64,000 nucleotides of DNA, from assembly GCA_902806595.1 (NCBI GenBank), contig CADCXC010000005.1:868001-932000 (forward strand), written 5' to 3'. Made by a program: the position numbers and the translations under genes. Of this stretch, positions 37,905 through 51,537 are shown piece by piece. The notes under the pieces are model-generated. The model saw nothing but the letters and a program-made list of their open reading frames with translations, did not search any database and was not told the origin of the DNA. This DNA is from Pyrenopolyporus hunteri. Taxonomy: Eukaryota; Ascomycota; Sordariomycetes; Xylariales; Hypoxylaceae. How positions within the stretch are numbered: position 1 is the stretch's first letter; every line of letters begins with the position of its first letter.

Positions 37905-40900
37905 TCATTTAGGTTGATTGGAAACACGGCCGGAATTGCCCGCCATGCTCCCTTCCCAAAGCTAGCCTATGGATTCGTGGCGTGGGGGATCCCCAGGGAG
38001 GCTTTGAAATGTGATATAGCAAAGTAAGTTGAATAATAAGGGATCTAAATCTTTTTCATGCAATAATGTGTCGATAGGCTAAAAGGAGGAAACATCCCTA
38101 TGGAGTTGGGATACAGCTAAAATATGCGCGCCAGCCGTAGCCGCGTTTCCGCATAGATGGCAAATTTAAGATGCAATGATAATGCCATGCGTCGATGTCG
38201 AAGATAGTATGCCAGGCTCACCAACTTGACGAGAATTTCGTCCAAGTAAAAGTCACACCGATATCTTAACGGAAAAGCGACTTAATCGGAGCGAAATCGT
38301 CTGAGGATTTCCGAGGACTTAGTTCGATCCTTGTTTTTTGGGTTTTGCTAAAATTATCTGAATTGCAACGCCCTGTTTATGCGTTATATACAAACTTTTG
38401 TGATAACTTACATGACGATGACGGCGCTAACTAGGGCTTGTTTGATATAGCCCCCACGAGAATTGAGTAGCATGATTCAACTTAAGCTGGAATGGTAAAT
38501 CATAAGAGGTTCCTGGTAGTAGGTGCACTCAGAACCACAGTTAAGAGTATGTAGTGAGGAGGCTTGAAAGATTTTCTTCCAATCAGGTATGGGAAATCGC
38601 GCGAGTCAGTCCACCTATTCCAAACCTAGCTCTCTGGGCGTGGGGGTCATTGACGACTGATGATCAGATAACGTTGACCTTGTTGAAGCTAATTCCAACT
38701 TTCTGAAGACTTACGCGTTTCCTCATCGGTCTACTCGGTCTGGACTACTCATGGCGTCCTACGATTAGGGGACTATAAAGGGGAGTATTATGATGAATGC
38801 GCGAATTACTGAGATGTTTATCGATGTCGAATTTAAGGGTCTCCGGTATTTTACAATGCGGTGTTCACCGGTCGTTTACTATACGAAGTGAGGCTGTCTC
38901 AGGTTCTAGGATTGGTACCAACCTCGTCATCATTAGGCGACATCAGGGAAGCAAGATGACAATAAATATGCACAAGACAGAAAATTCTCTAGAAATTTCA
39001 TCTCGGCTTAGGAGAATCCATAGGGCTGGGCGCAGCTGCGAAATCGGCGGCTGGCATAAAAATGGCGGCGTGGGTTAGACGTCCGTTAGTTGCGCCGGCG
39101 TGTGACGTGAAAGAATATGCGGTCTGGCAGACCGAAGTTATGATTCAGAAGGGCGCTAGAAGTTTTCTAGAAGGTGTCAGCCGATGCCCTCAAGCTGTAA
39201 TGGCTGGCTGACCCGTTCCCGCGGGTGTCCAATAGAAAGAATTCAGGGTTACACAGATTGTGGTGACGAAACCGTCGAAATCTCATGGAGAGTGTGGTTT
39301 TACCATCTCGGGCCTAGGGAAAGGTAAAAGTTGCATGCCTGGACAAGCATGGGAGGGGACATACGACGCAGTGGTAGGGCTCGCCTCAAGCGAATGAGAT
39401 TTGGATTTCCCTAGAAGGGAATATGAACAACTGTTCGATATTGTGAATGTGTGTGGGAAATGATGGGAAAGGAAAGGCTGCGAATTGAGGATGCTATTCT
39501 GACGGAAGCCATTAATTCCCGTGTTAGGTCATTGTCAGCAGACCTTAGGGGCCTGACTTGCCCACTGAAAGGTTACATACCTCCTTCTAGGTACCTAAGC
39601 TAGGCACTAATTAGTGCATGTATGTAGGCTCGTGGGTGGTGCGTGCGCTTGAAAACCCCCTGGTCCTTCGTCCATGAAAAATTCCTAATATGGAACCGGC
39701 CGTCGCAGGAGGGCGTCTGATTGGCTCGCAATTCGCCTGGACCTTCCTAGCCCAATCGTTTTTCATCTAGCCTTCAACCAACTAGTGTATGTAACTTCCT
39801 GCCAACTTCCTCGGAGATGCATCAATCGATTTATTCGATCTTCATTCCCCCACATTTTCGAACCGTTGTGTTCCTAACGGAGAAAGCAATTGAAGTCCAC
39901 GATCGAGACGGTAGGACTTGCTAGGGTTGGAATCCTAAAGGGTCTGCCGGCCTATATGCAGTACTACGACATACTGCCTAACATACGGTAGCCTACCTAA
40001 CTTACCTACCACCTATATAACGAGCTCGACGTTGTACTACGTAATGCCCATGTGTCTCTTTCGGAGTCGCAGAATCATGGCACATATATGGTAGATACAT
40101 ATAACAACCACTAAGAGGTCAAACTAATAGCCTCGTAGCCATGCATACGAAAGTAGGGACGAGAATTACCCGTCACAAGCTCTGCCATGGCTAATAATAT
40201 ATAAATAATTACGAGCCTAATATATTCTGTGCTCATATATATAGGTAGGTACTAAACTGAGATCTTGGAGCCTACTGTGCAAGTACCGAAGGTTCCCATA
40301 CAGCGGAAGTACAAGTTTGCTATGAAAATGTATCAGGTTTTCAGCCTCTTTAACCCCCGGATCCCGTACTTGATGTCAGATGAGACGGGGGAGCTGCCTA
40401 AGCTGCTTGATGACGAGCCAACGAGGGGTGTTGAAGCGAAATGTGCATTCGCAAGATCCTCAGGTGATTTGCAAAATTTCCAGGTTGGGCGGAGCCACCA
40501 GACTCTTTTCAGAAATCTGAGAAATCCCATAGGGCTGGTGTGTTACCCGTTCTCCTGCGTCTTGAATCTTGATACGATAGAACTACTAGCGTCACTTGCT
40601 AGAGCCAGCCGATTTTTCATTGGGCGGCAGGCCGTTCTCGGCCTCTGGGATGACATGGCCCTCCTCTAGCGGAGTTACCGACAACTTCTACATCGCCTAT
40701 AAACTTTTTCCCCATTTCGAGAGTTGGCACTACATTTAGGTGGTCGTTGGTCCCCTATTTGCTTAAGTGGCTTGCATATAAGGAACTAGAGACCTATAAA
40801 CTAACAGCATCCACTGGGATCCTTTCAACTCGTCAGCTGGTCCTCCTTCGCACTGCAGCTTCTTCCCCGGATTTCTAATTCTCTTATGCAAGTAGTAAGG

Positions 40901-43628
40901 GGCGCGCAGTAATCGCCGCCTGTGTTCCACGTCACCCGGGGCTTTTAATAGCGTTTCCCCTGTTCGGCGGCTGACTTCATTCGCGAGAAAAGCCCGGTTA
41001 TTCAGTATGGGTGGCCCGGCCCAGCGCGAAACCTTAACAATACTTGAGCCCTGTAAATCATACGGACCCGTATTATTGTTATTATTATTATACGACAACT
41101 AGTACCGTATGCAGCACCACATCCCTATAGTTCTCAGAGGCTACGACGTTCCCCTTACTCACGGCCGCTTACCGCAAGATAAATGGCTACGAGTGACGAC
41201 TAAGCCGCACCTAGGTAGTTACGTGGTAACGTCAACTCAACTTTCTGTGGCGGTGGATTCTAAATACCTGGGTAGCTGACAGGTCTTACCATTGGGTGTC
41301 GTCGTAGCCCCGCTTACTACTTCTAAGGCCAAGTAAGGTGTGGTAGTTTGCTCAAACTAGATGTTATTGTAAGATGAACTGTCGCTTGTATGCGTACCTA
41401 GGTACATGTATAAGAGGTAGGCTATGAGAACCGTTAAAGGCATCTCGGATGACTTGTTAAAACTTGGACCAGTTGAAAAGCCATGTAATAATGGTAGCAT
41501 TCGGCTCCGTTAGCTACCACCATTCCACTAAGTCTACGTGCCGAACCGTTTCACCGTTTTAAGACGAACCCGGAGTCTAAACAGGTTAGGCGGATAGAAG
41601 AATAATATATTGGTGTAGTTGTGTGTACCTAGGCAAAACCAACAATACAGTTCGGATATTAACTCGCGGTCCGGGTCGACAGTCGGGAGGGTCCGGTGCG
41701 CCTGAGCCTATCCTTCTATGCGAAGGAAGTAGATGTATCTTTTCAAAGACTTCTTATTTCTCCGTTTCAAAAACGCGCAGCTTGGCAACCTGCTCAGTAT
41801 AAATGATTCCTTCGAGGAGATCTCGCGGAAAGTACGGGTCACCGGGGTCGATCTAGTATTAACTGCCTCCTCATACATGTACTATGAAGGTACCCTTGCC
41901 TTTAGACTTGCACTGACAGGCATTGATCCCACTTGCTGAGCTCGAGCCCGTCTGGGTAGCTCCGCCTACATCCTTACCCACCTACGGGTACCTATAGGTA
42001 GCTCCGTATAGTATGTTCGTGGGGAGCACCACCTGCGAGGGCGCTGTAATTGGGGCGGGATTCTTGCCTAAGCTACCTGATCAAGAATGAAAAGTTACTG
42101 TCATCCTGCTACGATTCTTTCCTTATTGCCCACCTCCCACCTGTAAATTACAACCCTCCCTACTTTGATCATCTTTTCCGGCACACCTTTCTTCAATTGA
42201 AAAAAAGAAAAAAAAAAGAAGAGGGAAAAGCGGCTATATTAAACTAAATAAACGAAATGCCATTTGAATTATTGTAAATCTATTACTATATTGCTATTGC
42301 TTACCTAGCTTTCGTCGCGTCTACAAAGAGACGAAGGCTGCGCTTAGTTTTTCTTGACTTCAATACAGTGGATTCGGCTAGCCGCATACTATCCCAAACG
42401 CTTGCGCTCTATCCCGCAGTTGCCCTACCAGGTATTGGACTATTTAGCGTATAATATCTTACGGACCTTGGGTGGCATTGGTGTTATACGTCAGGTACCT
42501 ACCACCTACCGATCCGGATTTCTATCTACCAGGTATACGCTAGTGTACCTAACTCGCTTAGAACGAACAGCTCCGGGGCAATTCAAAGGTCCCCCAATCC
42601 AACGCTCGCCTTCCACTAGGTCCTGTCGTGTTTTCTTGACAAGGGGACTGGATAACATCACAAAAGCGTGGGTGGTACATTTAGTTTTAAACAGTGCTGA
42701 CACGGACCGCACAGAACGCATAAGGACGAAATAGGGAGCAGACCGAATTGAAAAAAAAAAAGTTTAAAAAAATTAAAATTGGGAAGTCAGCAGTCGGACC
42801 AGTGAAGAGCGTGCGGTACCTACCTACTGTACCTACCTCTTAGCTACCTCTCTTAGGTAGCAACCTACAACCTAGTCCACCTTCCGTCGACCGCCAGAAC
42901 GACTAGCCACTTTGCTAGTAAGACTAAATTCTGCACCGCCAATTACGATTGAGAGAGGGTCAGAATAAGAAGAAGAAAAGAAGAGAAGGAAAAAAAAGTC
43001 TTCCCACCTTCCAAGAGTCTTGGTGCCTCTTTTGCCATCTAGCTGAACCCCCCTCTATATTCGACAAGCTACCACCCAAGGCCAGCCAACCCGAAGTTGT
43101 CTGCCGGTTTTAATTACATAAAACCAAGCAATATTTTCCCCTTACCTTTACTTCACCACAACTTGTCACCCCTCTATACTACATACTACTCGCGTTGTCT
43201 CTCTGTATCCCCATTGTTACTCTACATGACTGCCCGTCCTGGAGCCGCCTGGATTATCCTTATTTTTTGAATCTGGTCGGAGATTCCTGTACCCATCCGT
43301 CGGATCCCGTTTCCCCAGATTATGTACTGATTAGCGCTGCATACGCGCACTTTACCGCCGAACGAACGAACGAACGAACGAACCCTATCTAGGTATTTTT
43401 ACTTTTTTATTTTATTTCCCTTCCACAGGCAGCCCGTCGGCAATACCTACAGGCCATACCGCACTAGACGACATCTCCTCAGCCAGGCCACAGGCGCTTA
43501 TACCTGACAAGCCTGCTAGGGAAGACCGGGGAAGTCGTCGTCCGTATAGTATCTTCTTTGACTACCAAGGCGTCTTCTGAGAGGCGTTTGCCGCCGAGCG
43601 GCAATCGTCTCCTGTTTTTGGTATTGTC
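37905..43628. other. Gene desert, about 5.7 kb
   Basis: No gene is confidently visible. A plus-strand frame at 40265-40669 starts at TTG and has a protein-like first half, discussed as a finding. TACC/GGTA repeats occur near 39990-40015 and 42818-42860. Short A-rich runs occur near 42203 and 42750. A (CGAA)6 tract at 43359-43383 and pyrimidine-rich sequence lie in the probable leader or promoter of the bZIP gene. Confidence 0.45.
43359..43383. repeat. (CGAA)6 microsatellite
   Basis: Six tandem CGAA units lie about 250 bp upstream of the bZIP start codon, probably in its promoter or 5' leader. Confidence 0.9.
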
Positions 43629-45029
43629 ATGTCAGACAAGATGTCTATCGACAAGAAAGAACATTCGAAAGACGAATCGGAAGAGTCGATTGGCTCGAGT
43701 CCCGAAAACGAACCCGGCCCATCAGTTCCACCAGAAAACCAGCCAGCAAAACGCAAAGGCGGACGCAAACCCGTAGGTTTACACTATCCCGATTGTACCC
43801 TGTCCTTGGTTTCGGTCTTTCTCATCTCGTGTTCGAGGCGCACCGGGGGGTAAGAACCGGGTTTGTGGGCTAACAGTGTGCGAAGATTTACGCCACCTCG
43901 GAGGAGCGCAAGCAGAGAAACCGCCAGGCGCAGGCCGCGTTCAGAGAGCGCCGGACAGAATATATCAAGCAGCTCGAAGAAACCATCAAGGCCCATGAGT
44001 CGAACTTGGCTAGTCTGCAAGCTGCTCACCGCAGCGCTGCGGACGAATGCTTAATGCTCCGATACAAGAATTCCCTTCTCGAACGAATCCTGTTGGAAAA
44101 AGGTAAGCTCTTGTCGTGTTGGTTGCGCCGTAAGAAACATCATCAGCTTACTTCGTTCCCAGGTATTGATGTCCAAGCTGAGCTTCATGCCAAGACTGGT
44201 AGTCCAAACCTTGGTCCAACTCATATGCCCCAGAACATGGTGCAACCGCCACCAATGCCGCGGGCGATCCTCAACAGACATCACCGCGCGCGCGGGTCCG
44301 CTTCCAGCATTGCGCCCAAGCTCGAGCCCGGTGTGCCCTCTCTACCGCAGACCGCAGGCGTGCAGCAGACTTTAACATCGCCTAAGACTCGGCCGACGCC
44401 CTCTTCCCACGCGGCCTCTCCTACTAACCCAACACCAACTTTCGGTAGCCAGGTAACTTCTCCTACAACTACAGATCATACGAGTTTGCGCACGACGATT
44501 CCTCCGCCCATGAAACCGCAATTGGCGCCGATGCCCGGAATGGCGGCCGCGGCGCGTCAGCAGATGATGCAGCAGCATGCTGCCGGTTCTCGGCCGACGG
44601 CTTTTTACCCGACGTCGTCGTTCCAGAACCATTTTCAACAGCTCGGCAAGCTGGCCCGTTTCCTTTGTATTTAATAGAACTCTGTCGTCCTATGTCTAAT
44701 CCGTGAGTACAGAACAGGAGTACGACGCTCCAACCGACATGATAGACGAGCCCGAACCCGATACCCCAGGCCCAGGCCCCTATCCCTCGACGTTCCAAGT
44801 TCCTCAGCAACACGGCATGCCTGTACAGCCAGCGACGACGGGACCGACGGGGCAATCTTCGGTGGCGTCTGGGGGACAGGGCAACCAAGCGCAGGGCCAA
44901 ACGCAAGGTCAAGGCTACCCAAGCATGACCCAACTACTTGACCCGGCATTAGATTGGGACCCGTTCGGCTTGAGCGCATCTATGGCCTTCCCGACACAAT
45001 TTTCCTTCGATACAAGTAATATGAGGTAA
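43629..45029 (+). CDS. bZIP transcription factor
   Basis: This is a DNA-binding dimeric regulator. Four exons, 43629-43772, 43886-44102, 44163-44645 and 44713-45029, give 386 residues. Introns 1 and 2 are 113 nt (GTAGGT...GGCTAACAG...GAAG) and 60 nt (GTAAGC...CCCAG). Intron 3 (67 nt) appears to use a GC donor (CTCG|GCAAGC) with CTAAT branch and TACAG acceptor, joining HFQQL to EQEYDAPTDM in phase 1. The basic region (ERKQRNRQAQAAFRERRTEY, residues about 55-75) leads into a heptad zipper (IKQLEETIKAHESNLASLQ), then DECLMLRYKNSLLERILLEKG and IDVQAELHAKTGSPNLGP. The rest is Pro/Gln/Ala-rich, as in activation regions. The basic region has NRQAQAAFRERR rather than the AP-1-like NRAAQRAFRERK form, so I do not assign a Yap name. 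Targets are unknown. Confidence 0.92.
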
Positions 45030-46642
45030 TGGTAGGGTTTTGAGGCTCTTGGTCCGTGTGTATAAAAAAGGAAACAGGGTAGATGAGGAATGGATGGATG
45101 GATGGACGGACGAGACGCCACCGCCTGGCAAGTGAGGAGATGGACGAGCGCGGATCGAGGCGCAAACTCGCGCCTAGCCTCCGTTCGTGTCGGGTGAGAT
45201 CGAATTTTTCGGCTAGCGATAGCAGTGGCCGTAGGTATTTGGTAGAGGCGGCGAGCGCCGTCTCCAACCCAAAGACGGTTACTTCGAAGCGTTCGATGAG
45301 AGGCGACGGGCACGACGTCCAACCCACGACAGGTGGTCGGCATCCGGTCTATAAATCTTTGGACCGTCGATTATTATGGAAATTACGGTATTCGAGAGCG
45401 AAGGAAAAGTTTTATTTCGATATAACGGGTACATCCAGACGATTATACTACGGAGTGGACGATATCCTGATATCCATGACGACAGGAGTTGGAGGGTATT
45501 TTAAGGGTGTTCAAAAGTCTTGATATTCTGGTCTACGGGTCTCTGAAACAGCGCTCTAGTCTAGCGAGGCGTGGTTCTATTTGCTTTTAGGAGAGGCGGC
45601 ACGATCTTTTCCTCACTTCGATATCATTCAAGATGCGCTACCAGGCTGCGCATTTCCGTTTACACAGGCGCGGCCATGTGTGGCTCTTCACGGATTGACC
45701 TACGAGAAACGTATATCGGACCTGTACATATCCCGAGGGGAAATGGGAACGCATTCGAGCAAAGGGACTCCCGGTTGAGTGGTAAAAACCAGGATAGCAC
45801 TTGACGGTATATCGTGTATGATCCTGTTCGCAACGTGCGCAGGAGTAGATAACGGACACCTACGCTCCTCAAAAAAAGAGATTATCAACCCAACATCTCC
45901 TCGGAGCCCTGGATGCGACTGTGACGTTTGACTGACGAAAGGACGCGGATCGAGCATGCGTTACATGTGGAGTTTCCCAAGTTTCACAACAGGTTCTGGC
46001 ATATTAGTTCTGGGCGTTTTCCCCTCCTCGATCTCGGCCTGGCAAAAAGCGCGGGCCTCGAGAGACGAGGAGGAGACGGCTGATCTCTTAGTGGTAGGGG
46101 GTCCCATATACGTACGTCCTAAGCGTTAGGTAGGTAGTTTGAACGTTCCGTTCAACGTGCAGCGAGCTAATCCCGGGCAGACCCCGAGGGAGAATCCGTG
46201 ATCGGAATCGCGGTTATAGAAGTCGAGATGAAAGAGGCGTTCGTTTGCTCTCAGATGTACCATTCCGTTTCGGACGGTCCCCCCTCTTTTACGGTACACG
46301 GGCTGTAAAATCATTTTTGATGTGGCGGGCCCTCATCCGTACCTATGCAGGTAAGTGGTAGAGAGGTATGTAGGTACTAAGGCACATACCTATGTATATA
46401 CATTCGCGTATATACAGTACTCGTAGAGGTAATGCGCACATACATACCAAGGTACATGCGCATACATTCCGTGCCGTGTAGGAGCCACATGTATCTGAGG
46501 GGAAGGAGGGGTTGCTGTATGATCGGTCCACTCTCAACTCTTGGGACTGCCAAGCCAGGAAGCTTGACCCGGGATGCGCTTGTTCGTAGGGTGATTACCC
46601 AGACTTGCCAGGTAAGGTAAGGTGATTAGGGCAGGTATGGTA

Positions 46643-46654
46643 GGGGGGGGGGGG
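46643..46654 (+). repeat. Run of 12 guanines
   Basis: An uninterrupted G12 run in non-coding sequence. Such runs are length-variable and can form quadruplexes. Confidence 0.9.
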
Positions 46655-49600
46655 CCTGAGCGGTCGATTCCGCTGTTGCGCTGTTCATGCCGCTCGTGCC
46701 GACCGGCTGTCGGTCAAACAAGTTCGGCCACCAGATCAGATTAGATCGTACCATTGGCCAAGCACCTACAAAACACGCAGTAAATGCCTGACACCGTGTG
46801 TATGTGTGTATGTGTGTATGTGCATACATGCCTAGGTACCTAGGTATGTAATGTGCTGCCAGGCTTCCTTCTTCCTCGCCCCTGGGCTAGAGCGGTCTCA
46901 TGGATCACTACTGCATATGTAGTAGCTATCGTGGGGGCTTCCAGCGGACTCGTCCTCTCGTTTATGTCGACTAGGGCCTAGGGTCAAGGCGACCATCACG
47001 GTGTCTGAGTGGGTTGAGCTTCCGACCATATTTGCGTTGCTTGCTTTGCTGTAACGAGACCGGATCCTGAGAGCAAATTCGTCCGTTGGATTTACAGGAA
47101 TCTTCCCAGTGCCAGTCATAACGGATGCTCGGTGGGAGATTCGCTGGCTCGGTCAAAGGCGACCGGGTGGCTGGTCCGTCTTAGTGTCCTTCATATTGTC
47201 GTACCGCGTATGAATTACGAAGGAATCGCCTTGCAGGTGGAGTCGATATCACGGCTTATCCCACCCATCCATCCCACCGCCCAGGAAATCCAAGTCCCGT
47301 CCCAGCCGCGCTCCCCTATTTGTCTTTTGAACCAAGTCAGCGTCCGATCCCCGCCCAAATTTTTCTCGGCGGGCTGGACGAGTTGAGATCCTCGGTCAGG
47401 CTTGCCGCACGAAGGAGAGAATCAAGCCAAGTGGTTCCAGACACGACCCTGTACGAGTGGCACATGTCGCGTGACTCCCCAAAAGCGACATTCCCTGAAT
47501 CGCGAGCCTGGCATGAAATGCGGTGACCCAGGACCTTGTCCACATCCACGTCCACGTCCACATCCGTCTCCCCGTGCCGACCACGATAGAAGAAGAAAAG
47601 ATCCCTAGGTGGGTTATGCTGTACCGCGTCAACAGCGACTCGGATTACCGATCGACTCGGAGACCGACAAAAGGGTCAGCAGGCATGGCTGTTTGTGCAC
47701 TCCGCTTGGTGATTCATCGCGGAAAGATGTCGCGGATATTCCTTCGTTTGAGGTCATAGGGACCACCATCATTCCGACTCGGCGGACTTTTTGGTCCGGA
47801 TCTCCCGCCCACCATATGAAGCGTTCGTCCATATGAACATCTCTTGCCTCCTCGCTACTGGGTTGTGCCGCTTGTCTCCCTTTGACTCGTCGTTCCCGGC
47901 TGACCCAACGTCTTCCCACAATCGTGACACAGGTATGTGTCTCGAACCGGACTACGATAATCAATGAACCGCCTTTGTTGGCCTAGGCTTCTGCATAGCC
48001 GTTGGAAGTCAACCCAACAGGATAAAAGCCCGTATATATTGATACCTGGACTATGTAAAAGTACCGCAGCCGACTGGTAACAAATACCTCACTCAAGGTA
48101 TGGAACCACTCGGGTCCCAAGTTACTTAGGACACTGCAGCTTGTTCACAACCAAGCATATAAAGGAGAGGATATGGCAAATAATGTTTGTCAAGGGACAC
48201 TTGTCCTAGTCATTCTTGGAAAGAAGGAAAAAGAAAAAGAAATCAAACACGGAAGGAAAATATCCTTCCCAATTAGGCGTTGTCATAATAGAGTCGAGCT
48301 AGCTAAACGCGTAACGACGAATCTCTCGGGCCAAGCGCCCCTTTTTTTACTTTTGAGGGAAAGGTTGACGGGAGCTTCCAAGGGGCTGCCGGCGAATTGA
48401 TATATAGAGAAGATATCACAAATTCGCCCAGATGCCCGTCGCAGAGTATTTATCTGATTTGGAGGTGACCTGCGGCTGGGCTTATCTCTGGCGTCCGTGA
48501 ATTGTCGGTATGATAGGCGAACCAGAGATAAGGAAGCCATTATTAACAGAATTAAAATCCCTCCCACGATACCCCACGATCTAACGGGTTACAAAGTATC
48601 TTTATGTTCTATTTACAGGTGTAGCGACGCCCTTGACGGCGCACCGTCTCGCATAACGTCATCCCGCTACCGAATGCCGTGGATCAGGGGAAAAGAAGTT
48701 ACCTAAAGGTTAAGTAAGATATAACTTCAAGTCCCTGCCCAGAGATAAGGTACCAACATATGAACCCAGTCCTGCTCCTCTCCCTGAGCCTATCAAGTTA
48801 CCTTATGTTGAAACCTGTCTCGATGTAGCGGCAGCCGCTCAACTTGCGGACCCTGCGGGCCCCATACTGTTTGTCATTGATTCTTACAGCTATGACAGGG
48901 TCCTCGTAATGTCTCGGATCACAGCAAATCAATGAGCGGTGGCGCATCTTCAATGTTCGGACAAAACAATCCACGATTACATACAAGTACCTAACATAAC
49001 AAGTGCTCGCGATAAAATGGCATAATAACCGGATATTGCGTTTCTATTAACTTGCATTATCTAGGTACGCTTTCCACGCTTTTCTTTTTATGCGAGCTAT
49101 CTTCAATGAAACTTGGCTCGCTAGGTAGCACATCGACGATTTCGGGTTCCGGACCTATCATATATCACATGGACCGCCGCATTCAGCAGCCACCCGTCCA
49201 TCGATAAGCGGGATTGGTTATCTACCTCCCAGGGAACTTGACTGCTTCTACATGCTTCTGCTGTTCTAGATTACTGAACCGCCGATGCTTTTCTTTGATT
49301 TGCCTACATCGGGCGACGTCGAATTTCTTTTTATACGCCGATTTGACTAAACATTACGTTTCCATTACTATCGATGGAACCACAGACAGGAGTACCCCTT
49401 TATACTTGTGGGCGATGGTAACTTCAATCATGGTGGCTAGGTAGATTGTCAAAAGGTCAGTGTGTGAATGAGTGCTAATAAAATGCCTCCCTATGTTGGA
49501 AACATCTCGAGAAGTTTTCTTCTACCGGCTTAACCTTAACTCTACCGCCCCGATATCTACCTAAAAGCTTCTTCACGTCGAGTGGTCGATATTTCGAGCT

Positions 49601-50584
49601 CGACTACATGTATCTCCGCGGCCAGTTGAGTCGGGTCTAAGACAGCCCACGTACCCAAGCCAAGGATAAGAATGAGCGGGTCTTGGGGATCCGATAGATG
49701 GCGTAGCACCTCCTGGCTCGGGGACCGCGAGGTTTGTGGTTTTCGTCATAAAAGGATCTCAGAAAGGGGCCTTATGTCTCCTCTAAACTAAGAAGAGTTG
49801 GAGATTAGGGTAAACTAAAACGATGCGGTCAAGCCACTGGCTAAGAGGTATCATAATTGCAAAGTCTAGCTCCTACCTCGTATACTTGCTAGTGAATCAA
49901 TAATCGAAACATCCCTAGAATTGTTCTGGTAGGGCCCATAGTCAGAGCGAACTACTACTCTGGATTATGAGTCTTGCGTGATTTGACATCATGTATTAGT
50001 GGGGACGTACATTACATCCCTAGACTTGTGCTCGCCATGCGTAGGAAAGTAAGGATCTACATAGGAGGCATAAATTGTGTACCTGTTGGATAGCTCAGGC
50101 GGCCACATTCGTTCGACCTCAGTCAGTACGCATGAGCATGGAGGCATTGATAGCCTCAGGTGCTCATGGCCCCTTAGACAAGTAGGTAAAGTTTGGGTTG
50201 AAACAGCATTACATTAGGCGGATAATATAAAATAAATACCGGTAGGTGTCTGACCGCCATAGTCCAACGAGAATAGTACCTAATTAATTGAGGGTTCATG
50301 ATTAACATACATGTAGGTATGTACGTAGGCCAAATTATGTAGGTACCTATATACACGAGACCAAGGTGGATTAGATAAAGCTCGATAAAACATCACGATA
50401 AAGGGTGTAGGTAGGTAGGGTATCCATCAAGACCGAAAACTGGTCCTGGTGCCTGTAAGTGCTTAGGCCAAGCATCGAGATGTGCCTATCTCGATATGCG
50501 AGTGATGGCGATTGTGGGATCTGGGGAAGCTCTTGGGCCACCCTATCCACGTACATACATACCTCAGGAATATACACCTACATG

Positions 50585-50620
50585 CCTACCTAGGTAGGTA
50601 ACGACATACGTACCTAGGTA
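50585..50620. repeat. Palindromic TACC/GGTA cluster
   Basis: Two CCTAGG centres flanked by TACC and GGTA units lie within 36 bp. Confidence 0.8.
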
Positions 50621-51177
50621 AGTGCGAGGTGGTAGGATTCCATCGTACGTCACCACCTGATTTTACAGGCTCTTCGCAGATACATGTAGATGAGATGATG
50701 AACGATACGTAATACGATATCTTTATAAATACCTAGGTATGTATACGGCTTGAATTACAAGATGGGGTAGTTACCTACCTACGTCGCAGCGCCCAAGGCA
50801 CTTACCCAAGCCAACGCGTATCTCGATAGGAATGAATACTCGTGGATACCTAACTTGGGGAAGGTAGGTATCTATCTATATGGCGTGCCGCGCGCACAGG
50901 CATATAACTTACCTGTAGGTATATGTACTAAAGGCATGACGGGCGATGTGCGGTACTATATTGTACAAGTACACAGGCAGAGCTCACAGCTATCCCTAAT
51001 TGGACAATCAAGCTAACAGATCTGAACCCTATCTCCTCAGAGGAACTGCTGATTCAGCAGCGCACTAAAGAGAAACTTGCCAATTCTAAAACAAAACACA
51101 AAACGAAAAATCGAGCCAAATTATTTCCCCCGTCCTGTCTAAGCGAAGTCTGGGCGTCACCTCAGGGAAAAGCAGGT

Positions 51178-51222
51178 AAAAAAAAAAAGAAGAAAAAGAG
51201 AGAGAAAAAAAAAAAAAAGAGT
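51178..51222 (+). promoter_or_regulatory. Poly(dA)-rich tract upstream of the STM1-like gene
   Basis: An adenine tract of about 45 nt with a few guanines lies 320 bp upstream of the STM1-like start codon. Poly(dA:dT) tracts exclude nucleosomes and are common near highly expressed translation genes in fungi. The promoter role here is inferred from position alone. Confidence 0.4.
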
Positions 51223-51537
51223 TAGGCGGCTTTGGAGCCAAGGAAACTCTGTCCCACCCCTCGCAAACAAGCTAGCTGCCCACAACTTGTTTAGGACCTA
51301 GGCCCAACTCTTCTCACACACAAACTCTTACAGCGCCGGTCCCTCAACACACTCCCAATTCCATCCAAATCTAACCTCAACTTCACCAACCGCCGAGGGT
51401 TATTGACGAGATATTCTGCTCGAGGATATGACCTGCTAGGCCATATCCCTTTCCCCCTCGTTGCACCCACTCCTATTGACCCGACTGTCGTTTTCAGAGC
51501 TCCGCCTTGCTGAAAGGCGAATCCAATTGGCGACATC

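Larger units (their letters stand above)
45030..51537. other. Gene desert, about 6.5 kb
   Basis: No convincing gene is seen. Frames at 45083-45523 and 47629-47964 lack domains and splice support. Features are a 12-G run at 46643-46654, GT-rich repeats near 46798-46822, a CCACGT/CCACAT repeat near 47540-47570, TACC/GGTA palindromes at 50585-50620 and an A-rich tract at 51178-51222. Much of the stretch reads as ordinary non-coding DNA with many short broken frames. Confidence 0.45.
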
